This document shows, in pieces, positions 13,794-20,604 of a stretch of DNA of 23,605 bases (position 1 is the first letter of the stretch; every line of letters begins with the position of its first letter). The translations under genes and the position numbers were made by a program. Source of the DNA: Aquificaceae bacterium (GTDB lineage Bacteria > Aquificota > Aquificia > Aquificales > Aquificaceae); NCBI GenBank assembly GCA_015492115.1, contig WGFS01000083.1:1-23605 (forward strand). The letters run 5' to 3'. Below the pieces are notes generated by a model. The model was not told the origin of the DNA. It searched no databases and saw only the letters and a list, made by a program, of their open reading frames with translations.

Positions 13794-14502
13794 GGAGTTT
13801 TACGGGGCACTGATAGGTGTCCTGACCCTGATTGCCGTTGCACTCCCACTCCCACTCTTCATCCTCGTCGTCGCCCTCCTCTCACTCCTCATGGGAAGGG
13901 AGCTCTCAACAGCCCTTAAAGTTGACGAGCTATATCCTGCGAGCTTCTTTGCTCCGGTAGCCTTCTATATAGACCCTGCCCTCGGTGGAGTCTATACGGG
14001 CATTATGTCCCTCGCTTACGGTTACAGAACCTGGGACCTTGACGCCTTCCTGAAGACTCTCTTTATCCTCTTCTACACGGGTTTCTTCCCCTCATACCTG
14101 GTGAGGCTGAGGGAGGAGGGCTTTTACATCATCCTTGTCTTCCTCCTGAGTATATGGGCTAACGATGTCTTTGCCTACTACGTGGGTAAGAATTTCGGGA
14201 AGACACCCCTCCTTCCAAAGCTTTCGCCTAAAAAGACGTTTGAGGGCTTCCTCGGAGGTGTGCTGGCAGGACTTCTGGACTTCGTTCTCCTTTCGGGTCT
14301 CCCGGTACTTAAGTCCTTGCTCGTGGGCTTTATATTCCTCAGCGTGGCTGTAAGTGGGGATTATTTCAAGAGCTTTGTAAAGCGCCAGCTCGGTGTAAAG
14401 GACTTCTCCAGCGTCCTCGGTGGGCACGGCGGGTTCGTTGACAGGTTTGACGCCGTTGTCTTCTCAGCCCCTGTATTTTACTGGCTCTTGTTCCGAATAT
14501 AG
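13786..14502 (+). CDS. cdsA: Phosphatidate cytidylyltransferase (CDP-diacylglycerol synthase)
   Basis: A 238-aa integral membrane enzyme that makes CDP-diacylglycerol, precursor of all phospholipids. There are six to eight hydrophobic spans from about residue 6 to the end. The family signature is complete near the C-terminus: SFVKRQLGVKDFSSVLGGHGGFVDRFD. The upstream WANDVFAYYVGKNFGKTPLLPKLSPKKTFEGFLGG segment is also typical. It starts inside the end of uppS, showing coupling. The gene after it has its own promoter-like sequence in the last bases of cdsA. Confidence 0.95.
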   Translation: MSREFYGALIGVLTLIAVALPLPLFILVVALLSLLMGRELSTALKVDELYPASFFAPVAFYIDPALGGVYTGIMSLAYGYRTWDLDAFLKTLFILFYTGFFPSYLVRLREEGFYIILVFLLSIWANDVFAYYVGKNFGKTPLLPKLSPKKTFEGFLGGVLAGLLDFVLLSGLPVLKSLLVGFIFLSVAVSGDYFKSFVKRQLGVKDFSSVLGGHGGFVDRFDAVVFSAPVFYWLLFRI

Positions 14503-14505
14503 AAT
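14477..14505 (+). promoter_or_regulatory. Internal promoter before the GalT-family gene (leaderless candidate)
   Basis: TTTACT (14477-14482) and TAGAAT (14500-14505) are 17 bp apart. The ATG at 14512 lies 6 nt after the -10, so the predicted start of transcription is at or next to the start codon. No Shine-Dalgarno is present. The promoter lies in the last codons of cdsA. Confidence 0.5.
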
Positions 14506-14511
14506 ATAGCC

Positions 14512-15420
14512 ATGAGCTTTTTTATAAGGGAAGACCCTCTGACTGACGACAGGAGAATAATCGCCTCGGTCAGGAGCAGGAGACCCCACATACTGAAGGA
14601 GGTAGTTGAGGAGGAGCCCGTGCAGTGTCCCTTCTGCGCAGGCAACGAGGCTCTGACACCGAGGGAGCTCTTCGTTGTTAAGGGTAAGTCTGGCTGGCTC
14701 GTGAGGGTAATACCCAACAAGTTTCCCGCCATACCCCACATGCACGACGTGATCGTGGATTCCCCCAAACACGATGACGACCTTGACACCATTGAGCACC
14801 TGGATAAACTCCTCTGGACTTACAAGGAAAGGCTCGTTCATTACTACAATCAGGATGGCATAAAGTACGTGGCTGTCTTCAGGAACAGAGGCAGGAGCGC
14901 CGGTGCGTCCATACCCCATCCTCACTCTCAGGTTCTTGCGACACCCTTCTACCCCAGAAGATTTTTAAAGGAGAAGGAGAAGTACGAGAGGGAGAACAGG
15001 GACGTCTTAGGAGATTTCCTGAAGAAGGAGCTTGAGCTTCAGGAGAGGGTGCTTTCCGTGTCCAAGAACTTTGTCGTGCTGATGTCCTATGCCCCTGTGA
15101 CCCCTTACGAGGTCTGGATAGCACCCAAGGATAAGGTCAGTTCCCTCATATTTGAGAACAGGTTTGAGGAGCTTGCGCAAACCCTGAAGGATACTGTCGC
15201 CCTTCTCAAGAGCTTCCTCGGAGAGAAGCTCCCCTACAATCTGACGGTTCAGTCCGCACCGCCCTGGGACATGGACTACCACTACTACCTGCGGATCCTC
15301 CCGAGGGTTTCCGTATTCGGTGGGTTTGAGCTTGAGACTGAGAACATAATTGTGAGTGTTGCCCCGGAGGAGGCGGTCATGGAGTTGAGGGCTGTAAAGT
15401 ATGCCCAGAGAACCGAATAA
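14512..15420 (+). CDS. GalT-family nucleotidyltransferase (galactose-1-phosphate uridylyltransferase-like)
   Basis: A 302-aa HIT-superfamily enzyme. The active site HPHSQ is at 136-140, preceded by FRNRGRSAGASIP, with the covalent His expected at the second His. CPFC (39-42) supplies part of a zinc site. The C-terminal half has YEVWIAPKD and DYHYYLRILPRVSVFGGFELETE, the second half-site of the fold. Family members swap UMP or AMP between sugar 1-phosphates, and GalT and ADP-glucose phosphorylases cannot be separated here. No other Leloir gene is nearby, so the true sugar is unknown. It lies between cdsA and scpA, with a promoter-like sequence 6 nt before its start. Confidence 0.85.
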   Translation: MSFFIREDPLTDDRRIIASVRSRRPHILKEVVEEEPVQCPFCAGNEALTPRELFVVKGKSGWLVRVIPNKFPAIPHMHDVIVDSPKHDDDLDTIEHLDKLLWTYKERLVHYYNQDGIKYVAVFRNRGRSAGASIPHPHSQVLATPFYPRRFLKEKEKYERENRDVLGDFLKKELELQERVLSVSKNFVVLMSYAPVTPYEVWIAPKDKVSSLIFENRFEELAQTLKDTVALLKSFLGEKLPYNLTVQSAPPWDMDYHYYLRILPRVSVFGGFELETENIIVSVAPEEAVMELRAVKYAQRTE

Positions 15421-15437
15421 GAAGGTGGAGGTGAGGA

Positions 15438-16055
15438 ATGACGAGTTTTGTCTTTGAGGAAGACCACCCCTTCGCCCTCGTTGTGCCGATGATAGAGGAG
15501 GGGAAGCTTGACCCCTGGAAGGTGGACATAGTTGAGCTTGCAAACCTCTACATTGAAGAGCTCAGGAAGCGAGAGACCCTTGACCTCAGAGTCCCCGCAA
15601 GGGCTGTGGTTGCAGCGTCCTTCCTCCTCAGGAAGAAGGTGGAGGTCATATTCCCGAAGCCTGAGAGGAAGCCGAGGCAGAGGAGGGACTACACCCTTGA
15701 AGAGATAGTTGAGATGTTTGAGGAGGAAAGCAAAGAGGTTGAGGAGAACCTCACCGACAACTTAGAGAAGGCAAGGAAGATCTTTAAGAGGAGTTCAAAC
15801 GGGAAGAGGAGGAGAAGGAGGAGGGGTAAGGTGATACCCCTCCACGTGTCCAGATTTGAGGATGTCTTAAAGGAGATGTGGGAGTTCTTCAAGAACATGG
15901 ATGTGGGGAAGAGGATAGAGTTCTTCACCTTCTTAGACAGGGTGAACTTCGTTCCCCAGTTCATGGCTCTCATGTACCTTTACTACGAGGGAAAGATAGA
16001 GCTCTATCAGGAGGAGCCTTACGGCGATATTATGGTTGAGGTCAGAGAAGCCTGA
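15438..16055 (+). CDS. scpA: Segregation and condensation protein A (kleisin of the SMC complex)
   Basis: A 205-aa protein, shorter than the usual 240-260 aa. The N-terminal SMC-binding region has the family pattern ALVVPMIEEGKLDPWKVDIVELANLYIEEL (about 13-42). The middle is a charged linker with many Arg/Lys (NGKRRRRRRGK, 121-131). The C-terminus (135-200) is a winged helix with IEFFTFLDRVNFVPQFMALMYLYYEGKIELYQEEPYGDI, where typical ScpA has a VTFLALLEL-like core. It should bridge SMC heads with ScpB during chromosome segregation. smc and scpB are not in the window. It lies 17 nt after the GalT-family gene with AGGTGGAGGTGAGG before the ATG. Confidence 0.87.
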   Translation: MTSFVFEEDHPFALVVPMIEEGKLDPWKVDIVELANLYIEELRKRETLDLRVPARAVVAASFLLRKKVEVIFPKPERKPRQRRDYTLEEIVEMFEEESKEVEENLTDNLEKARKIFKRSSNGKRRRRRRGKVIPLHVSRFEDVLKEMWEFFKNMDVGKRIEFFTFLDRVNFVPQFMALMYLYYEGKIELYQEEPYGDIMVEVREA

Positions 16056-16070
16056 CCGCTTACGTGCTAT

Positions 16071-16087
16071 CCTCCTATCTCAGGAGG
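16071..16087 (+). promoter_or_regulatory. Hairpin that sequesters the Shine-Dalgarno of the methyltransferase gene
   Basis: CCTCCT (16071-16076) and AGGAGG (16082-16087) form a perfect 6-bp, GC-rich stem with a 5-nt loop. AGGAGG is the ribosome binding site of the ATG at 16094 (6-nt spacing). CCTCCT is identical to the 16S rRNA anti-Shine-Dalgarno core, so the leader hides its own ribosome site. This could act as a temperature- or protein-sensitive translational switch, or be opened by ribosomes finishing scpA 16 nt upstream. Confidence 0.6.
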
Positions 16088-16093
16088 TTTTGA

Positions 16094-16729
16094 ATGGCAC
16101 ACAAGTTCAACCCGGAAAACGTTCACAGGCTTGAGGACCCATCACGCCTTGAGCTCTTTGACCCTGAGAAGGTTCTCAAGGAGTTCGGTATAAGGGAGGG
16201 TATGGTCGTTCTGGACGTGGGAACGGGACCGGGCTTCTACCTTCCCTACCTCTCCAAGCTCGTGGGTGAGAGGGGAAAGGTCTACGCTGTGGACGTTCAG
16301 GAGGAGATGATAAAGAGGGCGAGGGAGAAGGTTGAGAGGGAAGGGCTCAAGAACGTTGAGGTTCTGAAGTCCGAGGAGAACAGCATCCCCCTTCCCGACA
16401 ACTCGGTTGACTTTGTCTTCATGGCTTTCACCTTCCATGAGCTTGAGAACCCTAAAAGTTTCGTTGAAGAGTTAAAGAGGGTCGCAAAGCCCTTTGCCTA
16501 CCTCGCTGTTATAGACTGGAAGAAGGAGGAGAGGGACAAGGGTCCACCTCCGGAGGAGGTTCTTTCGGAGTGGGAGGTTGGTCTGATACTTGACGACTCG
16601 GGTGTCCGGGTGGGAAGGGTCGTTGAGATAGGGAAGTACTGCTTCGGTGTCTATGCGGTTTTCCCCCAGGAGGAAGAGGAGAACCCCCTTGCCAACATAC
16701 CCTTCAGGGTTCCTCCCGGTATGGCTTGA
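16094..16729 (+). CDS. Class I SAM-dependent methyltransferase (UbiE-like)
   Basis: A 211-aa cytoplasmic protein. The Rossmann methyltransferase motifs are clear: VVLDVGTGPGFYLPYL (about 38-53, motif I), VYAVDVQEEMIKRAREK (motif II acidic end), SIPLPDNSVDFVFMAFTFHEL (motif IV) and VAKPFAYLAVIDWKKEE. The opening HKFNPENVHRLEDPSRLELFDPEKVL occurs in small methyltransferases often found in thermophiles and archaea. The substrate cannot be told; quinone, arsenic and small-molecule methylation are all possible. No Cys triad of ArsM is present. Its ribosome site is inside a hairpin, and its last 26 bp overlap a convergent gene. Confidence 0.85.
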   Translation: MAHKFNPENVHRLEDPSRLELFDPEKVLKEFGIREGMVVLDVGTGPGFYLPYLSKLVGERGKVYAVDVQEEMIKRAREKVEREGLKNVEVLKSEENSIPLPDNSVDFVFMAFTFHELENPKSFVEELKRVAKPFAYLAVIDWKKEERDKGPPPEEVLSEWEVGLILDDSGVRVGRVVEIGKYCFGVYAVFPQEEEENPLANIPFRVPPGMA

Positions 16730-17459
16730 TGCCGAGAAACTCCATTAATTTCATGCAGTTGAAAGGTGCGTAGGCGTTGTAGTCGTTGTTGAAGTAAGCG
16801 TAAACTTCTCTGGAAGGAGTGCTCTTTATCCTCTCAGCCCACACCTTTAGCTCCTCTTCAGAGTAGTTGTACCTGTACCATCCCTCCTTTCCGTGAAACC
16901 TCACATAAACAAAGTCTGTAGTCTGAACGAGCTCCTCTGGGAGCTTTGGCGAGCTAACGGAGCAGAAGGCTACTTCCCTCTTTCTGAGTTCCTCGTAAAC
17001 CTCATCCCTCCACCAGCTCTCATGCCTGAACTCAACCACGTTTTTGAAGGTCGTATCAAGCTGACCCAACACCCTCTCAAGGTTCTCCTCCGAGTATCTG
17101 AAGGAAGGCGGGAGCTGGAAGAGGACACAGCCGAGCTTTTCTCCGAGGGCTTCTCGGACAACGGAGTAGAATTCCTCAACGAGCTCCTCCGTTCCCCTGA
17201 ACTTCTTCATGTGGGTTATAAGTCTGTTTGCCTTTACCGACACAACGAACCCTTCTGGAGTTCCTCTGTAGAACCTCCTCAGATTCTCCTTTTTTGGGAA
17301 GTTGTAGAAGGTTGAGTTTATCTCAACGGTGTTGAAGAACTTGGCGTAGTAGGAGAGCCAGTCTTTTGGCTTTAACTCCTTGGGGTAGAACCTTCCCTTC
17401 CAGCCCCAGTAGAAGTAACCGGAGCACCCTAAGAAGTAAGCTCTATCTTCCTCCCGCAA
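16704..17459 (-). CDS. DUF72/YecE-family TIM-barrel protein
   Basis: A 251-aa protein of the YecE family, a barrel related to xylose isomerase-like folds with no proven reaction. It opens with YFLGCSGYFYWGWKGRFYP, close to the family GTSGWxYxxWxGxFYP start. It continues with NTVEINSTFYNFP, FVVSVKANRLITHMKKF, LGCVLFQLPPSF, VVEFRHESWW, FVYVRFHG and VYAYFNNDYNAYAPFNC. All blocks are present. The first usable codon is TTG 17459, inside the end of the sulfur-carrier gene; no ATG lies before the conserved start, so translation is probably coupled. It is the last gene of the thrC unit. Confidence 0.9.
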   Translation of the reverse strand: MREEDRAYFLGCSGYFYWGWKGRFYPKELKPKDWLSYYAKFFNTVEINSTFYNFPKKENLRRFYRGTPEGFVVSVKANRLITHMKKFRGTEELVEEFYSVVREALGEKLGCVLFQLPPSFRYSEENLERVLGQLDTTFKNVVEFRHESWWRDEVYEELRKREVAFCSVSSPKLPEELVQTTDFVYVRFHGKEGWYRYNYSEEELKVWAERIKSTPSREVYAYFNNDYNAYAPFNCMKLMEFLGIKPYREEP

Positions 17460-17721
17460 TCGCCGGAACTATGGAGAGGACGTCCCCGTCCTTGAGCTCC
17501 GTATCCGCACCCTTCAGGAACCTTATGTCCTCGTCATTCAGGTAGAGGTTCACGAACCTCCTCAGCTCCCCGTTCTCGTCCAAGAGCCTCTCCTTAAAAC
17601 CCGGATACTGCTCCTCAAGCTTCTCTATCGCCTCCCTGACGGTCTTTGCCTTAACCTCAACCTCACCCTGTCCGTCGGTGAGCCTCCTCAAAGGTGTGGG
17701 AACCCTAACTGTAACAGCCAT
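17443..17721 (-). CDS. MoaD/ThiS-like sulfur carrier protein ending in GGR
   Basis: A 92-aa beta-grasp protein. VTVRVPTPLRRLTDGQGEVEV and TVREAIEKLEEQYPGFKERL are typical of MoaD/CysO-type carriers, as are FVNLYLNDEDIRFL and LKDGDVLSIVPAIAGG. Such proteins carry sulfur as a C-terminal Gly-Gly thiocarboxylate after adenylation by an E1-like enzyme. Here one Arg follows the Gly-Gly, so a protease would have to expose it, as known for some carriers with extra residues. It lies 11 nt after thrC with GGAGG before the ATG, and overlaps the YecE-family gene by 17 bp. Pairing with a PLP enzyme recalls CysO/CysM and suggests amino acid synthesis rather than molybdopterin. Confidence 0.88.
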   Translation of the reverse strand: MAVTVRVPTPLRRLTDGQGEVEVKAKTVREAIEKLEEQYPGFKERLLDENGELRRFVNLYLNDEDIRFLKGADTELKDGDVLSIVPAIAGGR

Positions 17722-17732
17722 CTTCTCACCTC

Positions 17733-18962
17733 CTAAACTCTTGCGAGAACCTTCTCCCTGAAGTCCTTGAGTGTAGCCTGTATCCTCACGGGCTCCGAGA
17801 GATGCCCGTCCAGAACTTCAAGGGTCTTGTACCCGTTCCCCGTTATGTATGCGACCACCACCTCATCGGGGTCAAAGGCGCCCCTATGGGCGAGCTTCTT
17901 GAGGACTGCGATCGTAGTCCCACCAGCGGTCTCGGTGAATATCCCCTCGGTCTCTGCGAGGAGCTTCATACCCTCAATGATCTCCTCATCCGTCGCTGTC
18001 TCCCAGTCTCCACCGCTCTCCTTTGTAGTCTGGAGGGCGTATATGCCGTCCGCAGGGTTACCTATCGCTATGGACTTGGCTATCGTATTGGGTCTGACGG
18101 GTTTTATGAAGTCCCTTCCTTCCTTCCACGCCTGAGCTATAGGAGAGCACCCCTCCGCCTGGGCGCCGTACATCCTCGTGTTTACAGAGTCTATGAGACC
18201 TACCTCCTTCAGCTCTTTAAGACCTTTCCATATCTTCGTATACAGTGAGCCTGAGGCTGCGGGAGCTACGACAGCGTCCGGTGCCCTCCAGCCGAGCTGT
18301 TCCACCACCTCGTAAGCGAGGGTCTTGGAGCCTTCCGCGTAGTAAGGTCTTATGTTTATGTTCACGAATGCCCAGCCCTGGTCGTTCGCTATCTCAGAGC
18401 AGAGCCTGTTCACGTCGTCGTAGGTTCCCTCAACCGCTACAACCGTGGGGTTGAAGACGAGACTCCCGTATATCTTCTGGGTCTCAAGGTTTGCGGGAAT
18501 GAAGACGTAACAGTTCAGTCCCGCCTGGGCGCAGTGGGCAGCAACGGAGTTGGCGAGGTTCCCCGTGGAAGCGCAGGCGGCGGTGTCAAAGCCAAACTCC
18601 TTAGCTTTAGATATGGCGACGGAGACCACTCTGTCTTTAAAGGAGAGCGTTGGGTGGTTCACCGAGTCGTCCTTTATATAAAGGTTCCTCAGCCCAAGGG
18701 CTTCACCGAGCTTCTCAGCCTTCTTGAGGGGTGTGAAACCAGCTGTCAGTCCTACCGTGGGATTCTCAACGGGGAGGAGGTCAACGTACCTCCAGAGGCT
18801 CTTGGGACCGTTCTCTATCTTCTCCCTGGACACGTTATTCCTTATCTCCTCGTAGTCGTAAACGACCTCCAGAGGTCCAAAGCAGAACTCACATACGTGG
18901 ATAGGCTCCACCGGGTAATCCCTTCCGCATTCCCTGCATCTGAGCCCCTTAACCTTAGCCAA
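17733..18962 (-). CDS. thrC: Threonine synthase with N-terminal zinc ribbon
   Basis: A 409-aa PLP enzyme that converts O-phosphohomoserine to threonine. Residues 9-27 form a zinc ribbon (C9, C12, C24, C27). The PLP lysine is K109 in TLSFKDR, and later blocks include CASTGNLANSVAAHCAQAG, VEGTYDDVNRLC, NINIRPYYAEGSKTLAYEV and TETAGGTTIAVLKKL. The start is TTG 18962 with AGGAGG 7 nt upstream. A TATAAT lies further upstream with a dyad AAGCCA/TGGCTT. The downstream sulfur-carrier gene raises the question of whether this enzyme also takes sulfur, but the sequence alone says threonine synthase. Confidence 0.93.
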   Translation of the reverse strand: MAKVKGLRCRECGRDYPVEPIHVCEFCFGPLEVVYDYEEIRNNVSREKIENGPKSLWRYVDLLPVENPTVGLTAGFTPLKKAEKLGEALGLRNLYIKDDSVNHPTLSFKDRVVSVAISKAKEFGFDTAACASTGNLANSVAAHCAQAGLNCYVFIPANLETQKIYGSLVFNPTVVAVEGTYDDVNRLCSEIANDQGWAFVNINIRPYYAEGSKTLAYEVVEQLGWRAPDAVVAPAASGSLYTKIWKGLKELKEVGLIDSVNTRMYGAQAEGCSPIAQAWKEGRDFIKPVRPNTIAKSIAIGNPADGIYALQTTKESGGDWETATDEEIIEGMKLLAETEGIFTETAGGTTIAVLKKLAHRGAFDPDEVVVAYITGNGYKTLEVLDGHLSEPVRIQATLKDFREKVLARV

Positions 18963-18994
18963 TTACACTCCTCCTGGGAAATTAGGTATTTTAC

Positions 18995-19020
18995 ATTATA
19001 AGCCAAGGGAGGGATGGCTT
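18995..19020 (-). promoter_or_regulatory. thrC promoter -10 with a flanking inverted repeat
   Basis: On the minus strand TATAAT (19000-18995) lies 32 nt before the TTG of thrC. Immediately upstream, AAGCCA (19000-19005 on the plus strand) and TGGCTT (19015-19020) form a perfect 6-bp dyad with a 9-bp spacer, covering the region between -10 and -35. No consensus -35 is visible. A bound regulator here would block or activate thrC; its identity is unknown. Confidence 0.45.
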
Positions 19021-19071
19021 CAGTATTCAGATCGGTTACGGGTCCTGCTCGTGAACTCCGGAGCCTGCCTT

Positions 19072-19099
19072 TTGACTGAAATCCCTTCGGTCTTATAAT
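19072..19099 (+). promoter_or_regulatory. Near-consensus sigma70 promoter, leaderless candidate
   Basis: TTGACT (19072-19077) and TATAAT (19094-19099) are 16 bp apart, the best promoter in the window. Transcription should begin at about 19105-19107, on the ATG of the 108-aa gene (19106). No Shine-Dalgarno exists in the 6 nt between, so the transcript is predicted to be leaderless. Confidence 0.7.
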
Positions 19100-19105
19100 T
19101 AGATC

Positions 19106-19432
19106 ATGCTGATATCTGAGCTGTCTGATAGGCAGAGGGAGTTTTTGAAGAACGTCTTTGAGATCTCAGAGATGCCGGAGGACATGGAGCTTGAGAGATT
19201 CCTTGAGGAGAAAGGTTGTAAGCTTTACGAGTGTATAGAGTGCGGAAAGCTTGTCTTCCACGACAACTACGAGTTCTGGAACCTCTCAGAGTGCTGTGAT
19301 GACAACTCAAAGCTCACTCCAAAGGGTCTTCTCTGCGAGGTCTGCTACGCACGCAGTCCAGAGAATATGAAGTACTGGATAGCCTTCCGCCCCAGCTGGT
19401 ACAAGGACGTGGACTTCAACCCCAAGGGGTAA
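19106..19432 (+). CDS. Cys-rich protein of unknown function (108 aa), likely zinc-binding
   Basis: Not recognised. Residues 1-36 are helical and acidic. The rest holds seven Cys: C38, C43 and C46 (KGCKLYECIECGK), C63-C64 (SECCDD), and C77 and C80 (LLCEVCYARS), plus H52. Two CxxC pairs 31 residues apart suggest one zinc knuckle or ribbon. The end PSWYKDVDFNPKG is aromatic. There is no signal peptide, so a cytoplasmic regulatory or nucleic-acid role is plausible but unproven. The gene has a near-consensus promoter directly on its start codon and lies one base from the YkuK-like gene, which suggests an operon. Confidence 0.78.
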   Translation: MLISELSDRQREFLKNVFEISEMPEDMELERFLEEKGCKLYECIECGKLVFHDNYEFWNLSECCDDNSKLTPKGLLCEVCYARSPENMKYWIAFRPSWYKDVDFNPKG

Positions 19433-19433
19433 A

Positions 19434-19874
19434 ATGCCTCTCTTCAAGGATATAGAGGAGGTAAGGGAGTTCATAAAGAACTCCTCCGAGGACAGCGCCA
19501 TATACGTTGGCTGTGACTCCCGACAGTTCAGGAGCAGAACCGTATTCGTTACGGTTGTGGTCGTTCACATAAACTCAAATCACGGTGCCAAGATCTTCTG
19601 GCAGGTTGATAAGGTAAAGAGAATAAGCTCTATAAGGCAGAGGCTCATGGAGGAGGTGAACAGGGCTGTTTACACAGCCCTCATGATAGCGGACGTGGTC
19701 GGGGAGAGACCCTTTGAGGTTCACCTTGATATAAACCCAAATCCAGACCACCGTTCAAGCATGATCGTGAAGGAAGCGGTTGGGTACGTTCTAGCCCAGG
19801 GGCTGAAACCCGTCCTGAAGCCGGACGCCATAGCTGCTTCAACCGTTGCGGACTTCTTTGCGGGAAAATTCTGA
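19434..19874 (+). CDS. YkuK/DUF458-family RNase H-like protein
   Basis: A 146-aa protein with the DUF458 signature, a predicted RNase H-like fold. AIYVGCDSRQFRSRTVFVTVVVVHIN gives the first strand with Asp (D28). FEVHLDINPNPDHRSSMIVKEAVGYVLAQGL gives the second acidic strand, and KPDAIAASTVADFFAGK closes the domain. The family is widespread in thermophiles and in Bacillus (YkuK), with no firmly established substrate. The ATG is one base after the stop of the Cys-rich gene, so it is probably co-translated. Confidence 0.85.
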   Translation: MPLFKDIEEVREFIKNSSEDSAIYVGCDSRQFRSRTVFVTVVVVHINSNHGAKIFWQVDKVKRISSIRQRLMEEVNRAVYTALMIADVVGERPFEVHLDINPNPDHRSSMIVKEAVGYVLAQGLKPVLKPDAIAASTVADFFAGKF

Positions 19875-19890
19875 AGTTCCCGTCCGATAA

Positions 19891-19896
19891 TATACT
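19891..19896 (+). promoter_or_regulatory. Candidate -10 for the rlpA-like gene (possible leaderless transcript)
   Basis: TATACT is followed by TATCCC and the ATG at 19903. No Shine-Dalgarno lies upstream. The best -35 at 16-bp spacing, TTCTGA, is weak. Confidence 0.4.
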
Positions 19897-19902
19897 TATC
19901 CC

Positions 19903-20559
19903 ATGAGGCTCAAGGCTCTCTTTCTCTTAGCTCTGATGATGGCATCCTGCGCACCACCTACGGGGAGGGTAAGATACGAGTACGAAGGGCTAAAAGCACC
20001 CTGCCCGAGAGAGATCACAATGACCGTCAGATACTGCCCCACAAGGTACGCCTACTCGGACAGGATACAGCACCTCAGCAAGATAAGGGTGGTGAGCCTC
20101 GATACCGGCAGGAGCCTTACAATTTCGGTCAGGAAGAACGCAAGCGTCAGGGGGCTCTGTATCCCTGCGAAATACAGGCACTTCATGAGCAAAGGAAGCT
20201 CCTTCAGGGCGAGGGTAAGGGTTCTCAGGTGCGGTGAGAACAATGTAAAGAGGTGTCCGAAGTACATAAGGGGGTATGCGTCCTGGTACGGACCAAAGTT
20301 CCACGGCAGAAAAACAGCTTCCGGTGCACGCTTCAATATGCACGACTACATCGCAGCCCACAGGACACTGCCTCTCGGAACCATCCTCCTTGTTAAGAAC
20401 CTGAAGAACGGAAAAACCGTGAAGGTAAAGGTTCTTGACAGAGGTCCCTTTGTGAGGGGAAGACAACTTGACCTCTCAAGGGCGGCAGCTGAGAAGCTGG
20501 GAATGTTCGGAGATGGGGTGATACCCTTTGTCGCTGAAGTAATTAGGTGCGGAGGGTGA
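19903..20559 (+). CDS. rlpA: RlpA-like lipoprotein with a degenerate duplicated barrel
   Basis: A 218-aa envelope protein. The lipobox MASC places a lipid on C16. The C-terminal double-psi barrel (about 118-218) matches RlpA, a lytic transglycosylase that cuts glycan strands lacking stem peptides: GYASWYGPKFHGRKTASG, IAAHRTLPLGTILLVKNLKNGKTVKVKVLDRGPF and RQLDLSRAAAEKLG. The catalytic His (H153) and Asp (D179) are present, but the Glu expected in TASGE is Ala (A142, codon GCA). Residues 34-110 look like a worn copy of the same domain, with SLDTGRSLTISVRKNASVRG against NLKNGKTVKVKVLDRGPFVRG. There is no SPOR domain. It may bind peptidoglycan without cutting it. Confidence 0.85.
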   Translation: MRLKALFLLALMMASCAPPTGRVRYEYEGLKAPCPREITMTVRYCPTRYAYSDRIQHLSKIRVVSLDTGRSLTISVRKNASVRGLCIPAKYRHFMSKGSSFRARVRVLRCGENNVKRCPKYIRGYASWYGPKFHGRKTASGARFNMHDYIAAHRTLPLGTILLVKNLKNGKTVKVKVLDRGPFVRGRQLDLSRAAAEKLGMFGDGVIPFVAEVIRCGG

Positions 20560-20604
20560 AATGAGACTAAATTAATAATTAACTCAGGAGGAGGTAAGGG
20601 AGTC

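Noticed and set aside
16094..16729. Methyltransferase as an arsenite methyltransferase (ArsM) linked to arsC
   Set aside because: The conserved ArsM Cys residues are absent (a single Cys near the C-terminus) and the gene is far from arsC.
19014..19079. A 21-codon ORF between thrC and the Cys-rich gene
   Set aside because: The Shine-Dalgarno-like GGGAGGG abuts the ATG with no spacer, and the region is better explained by the promoter and dyad.
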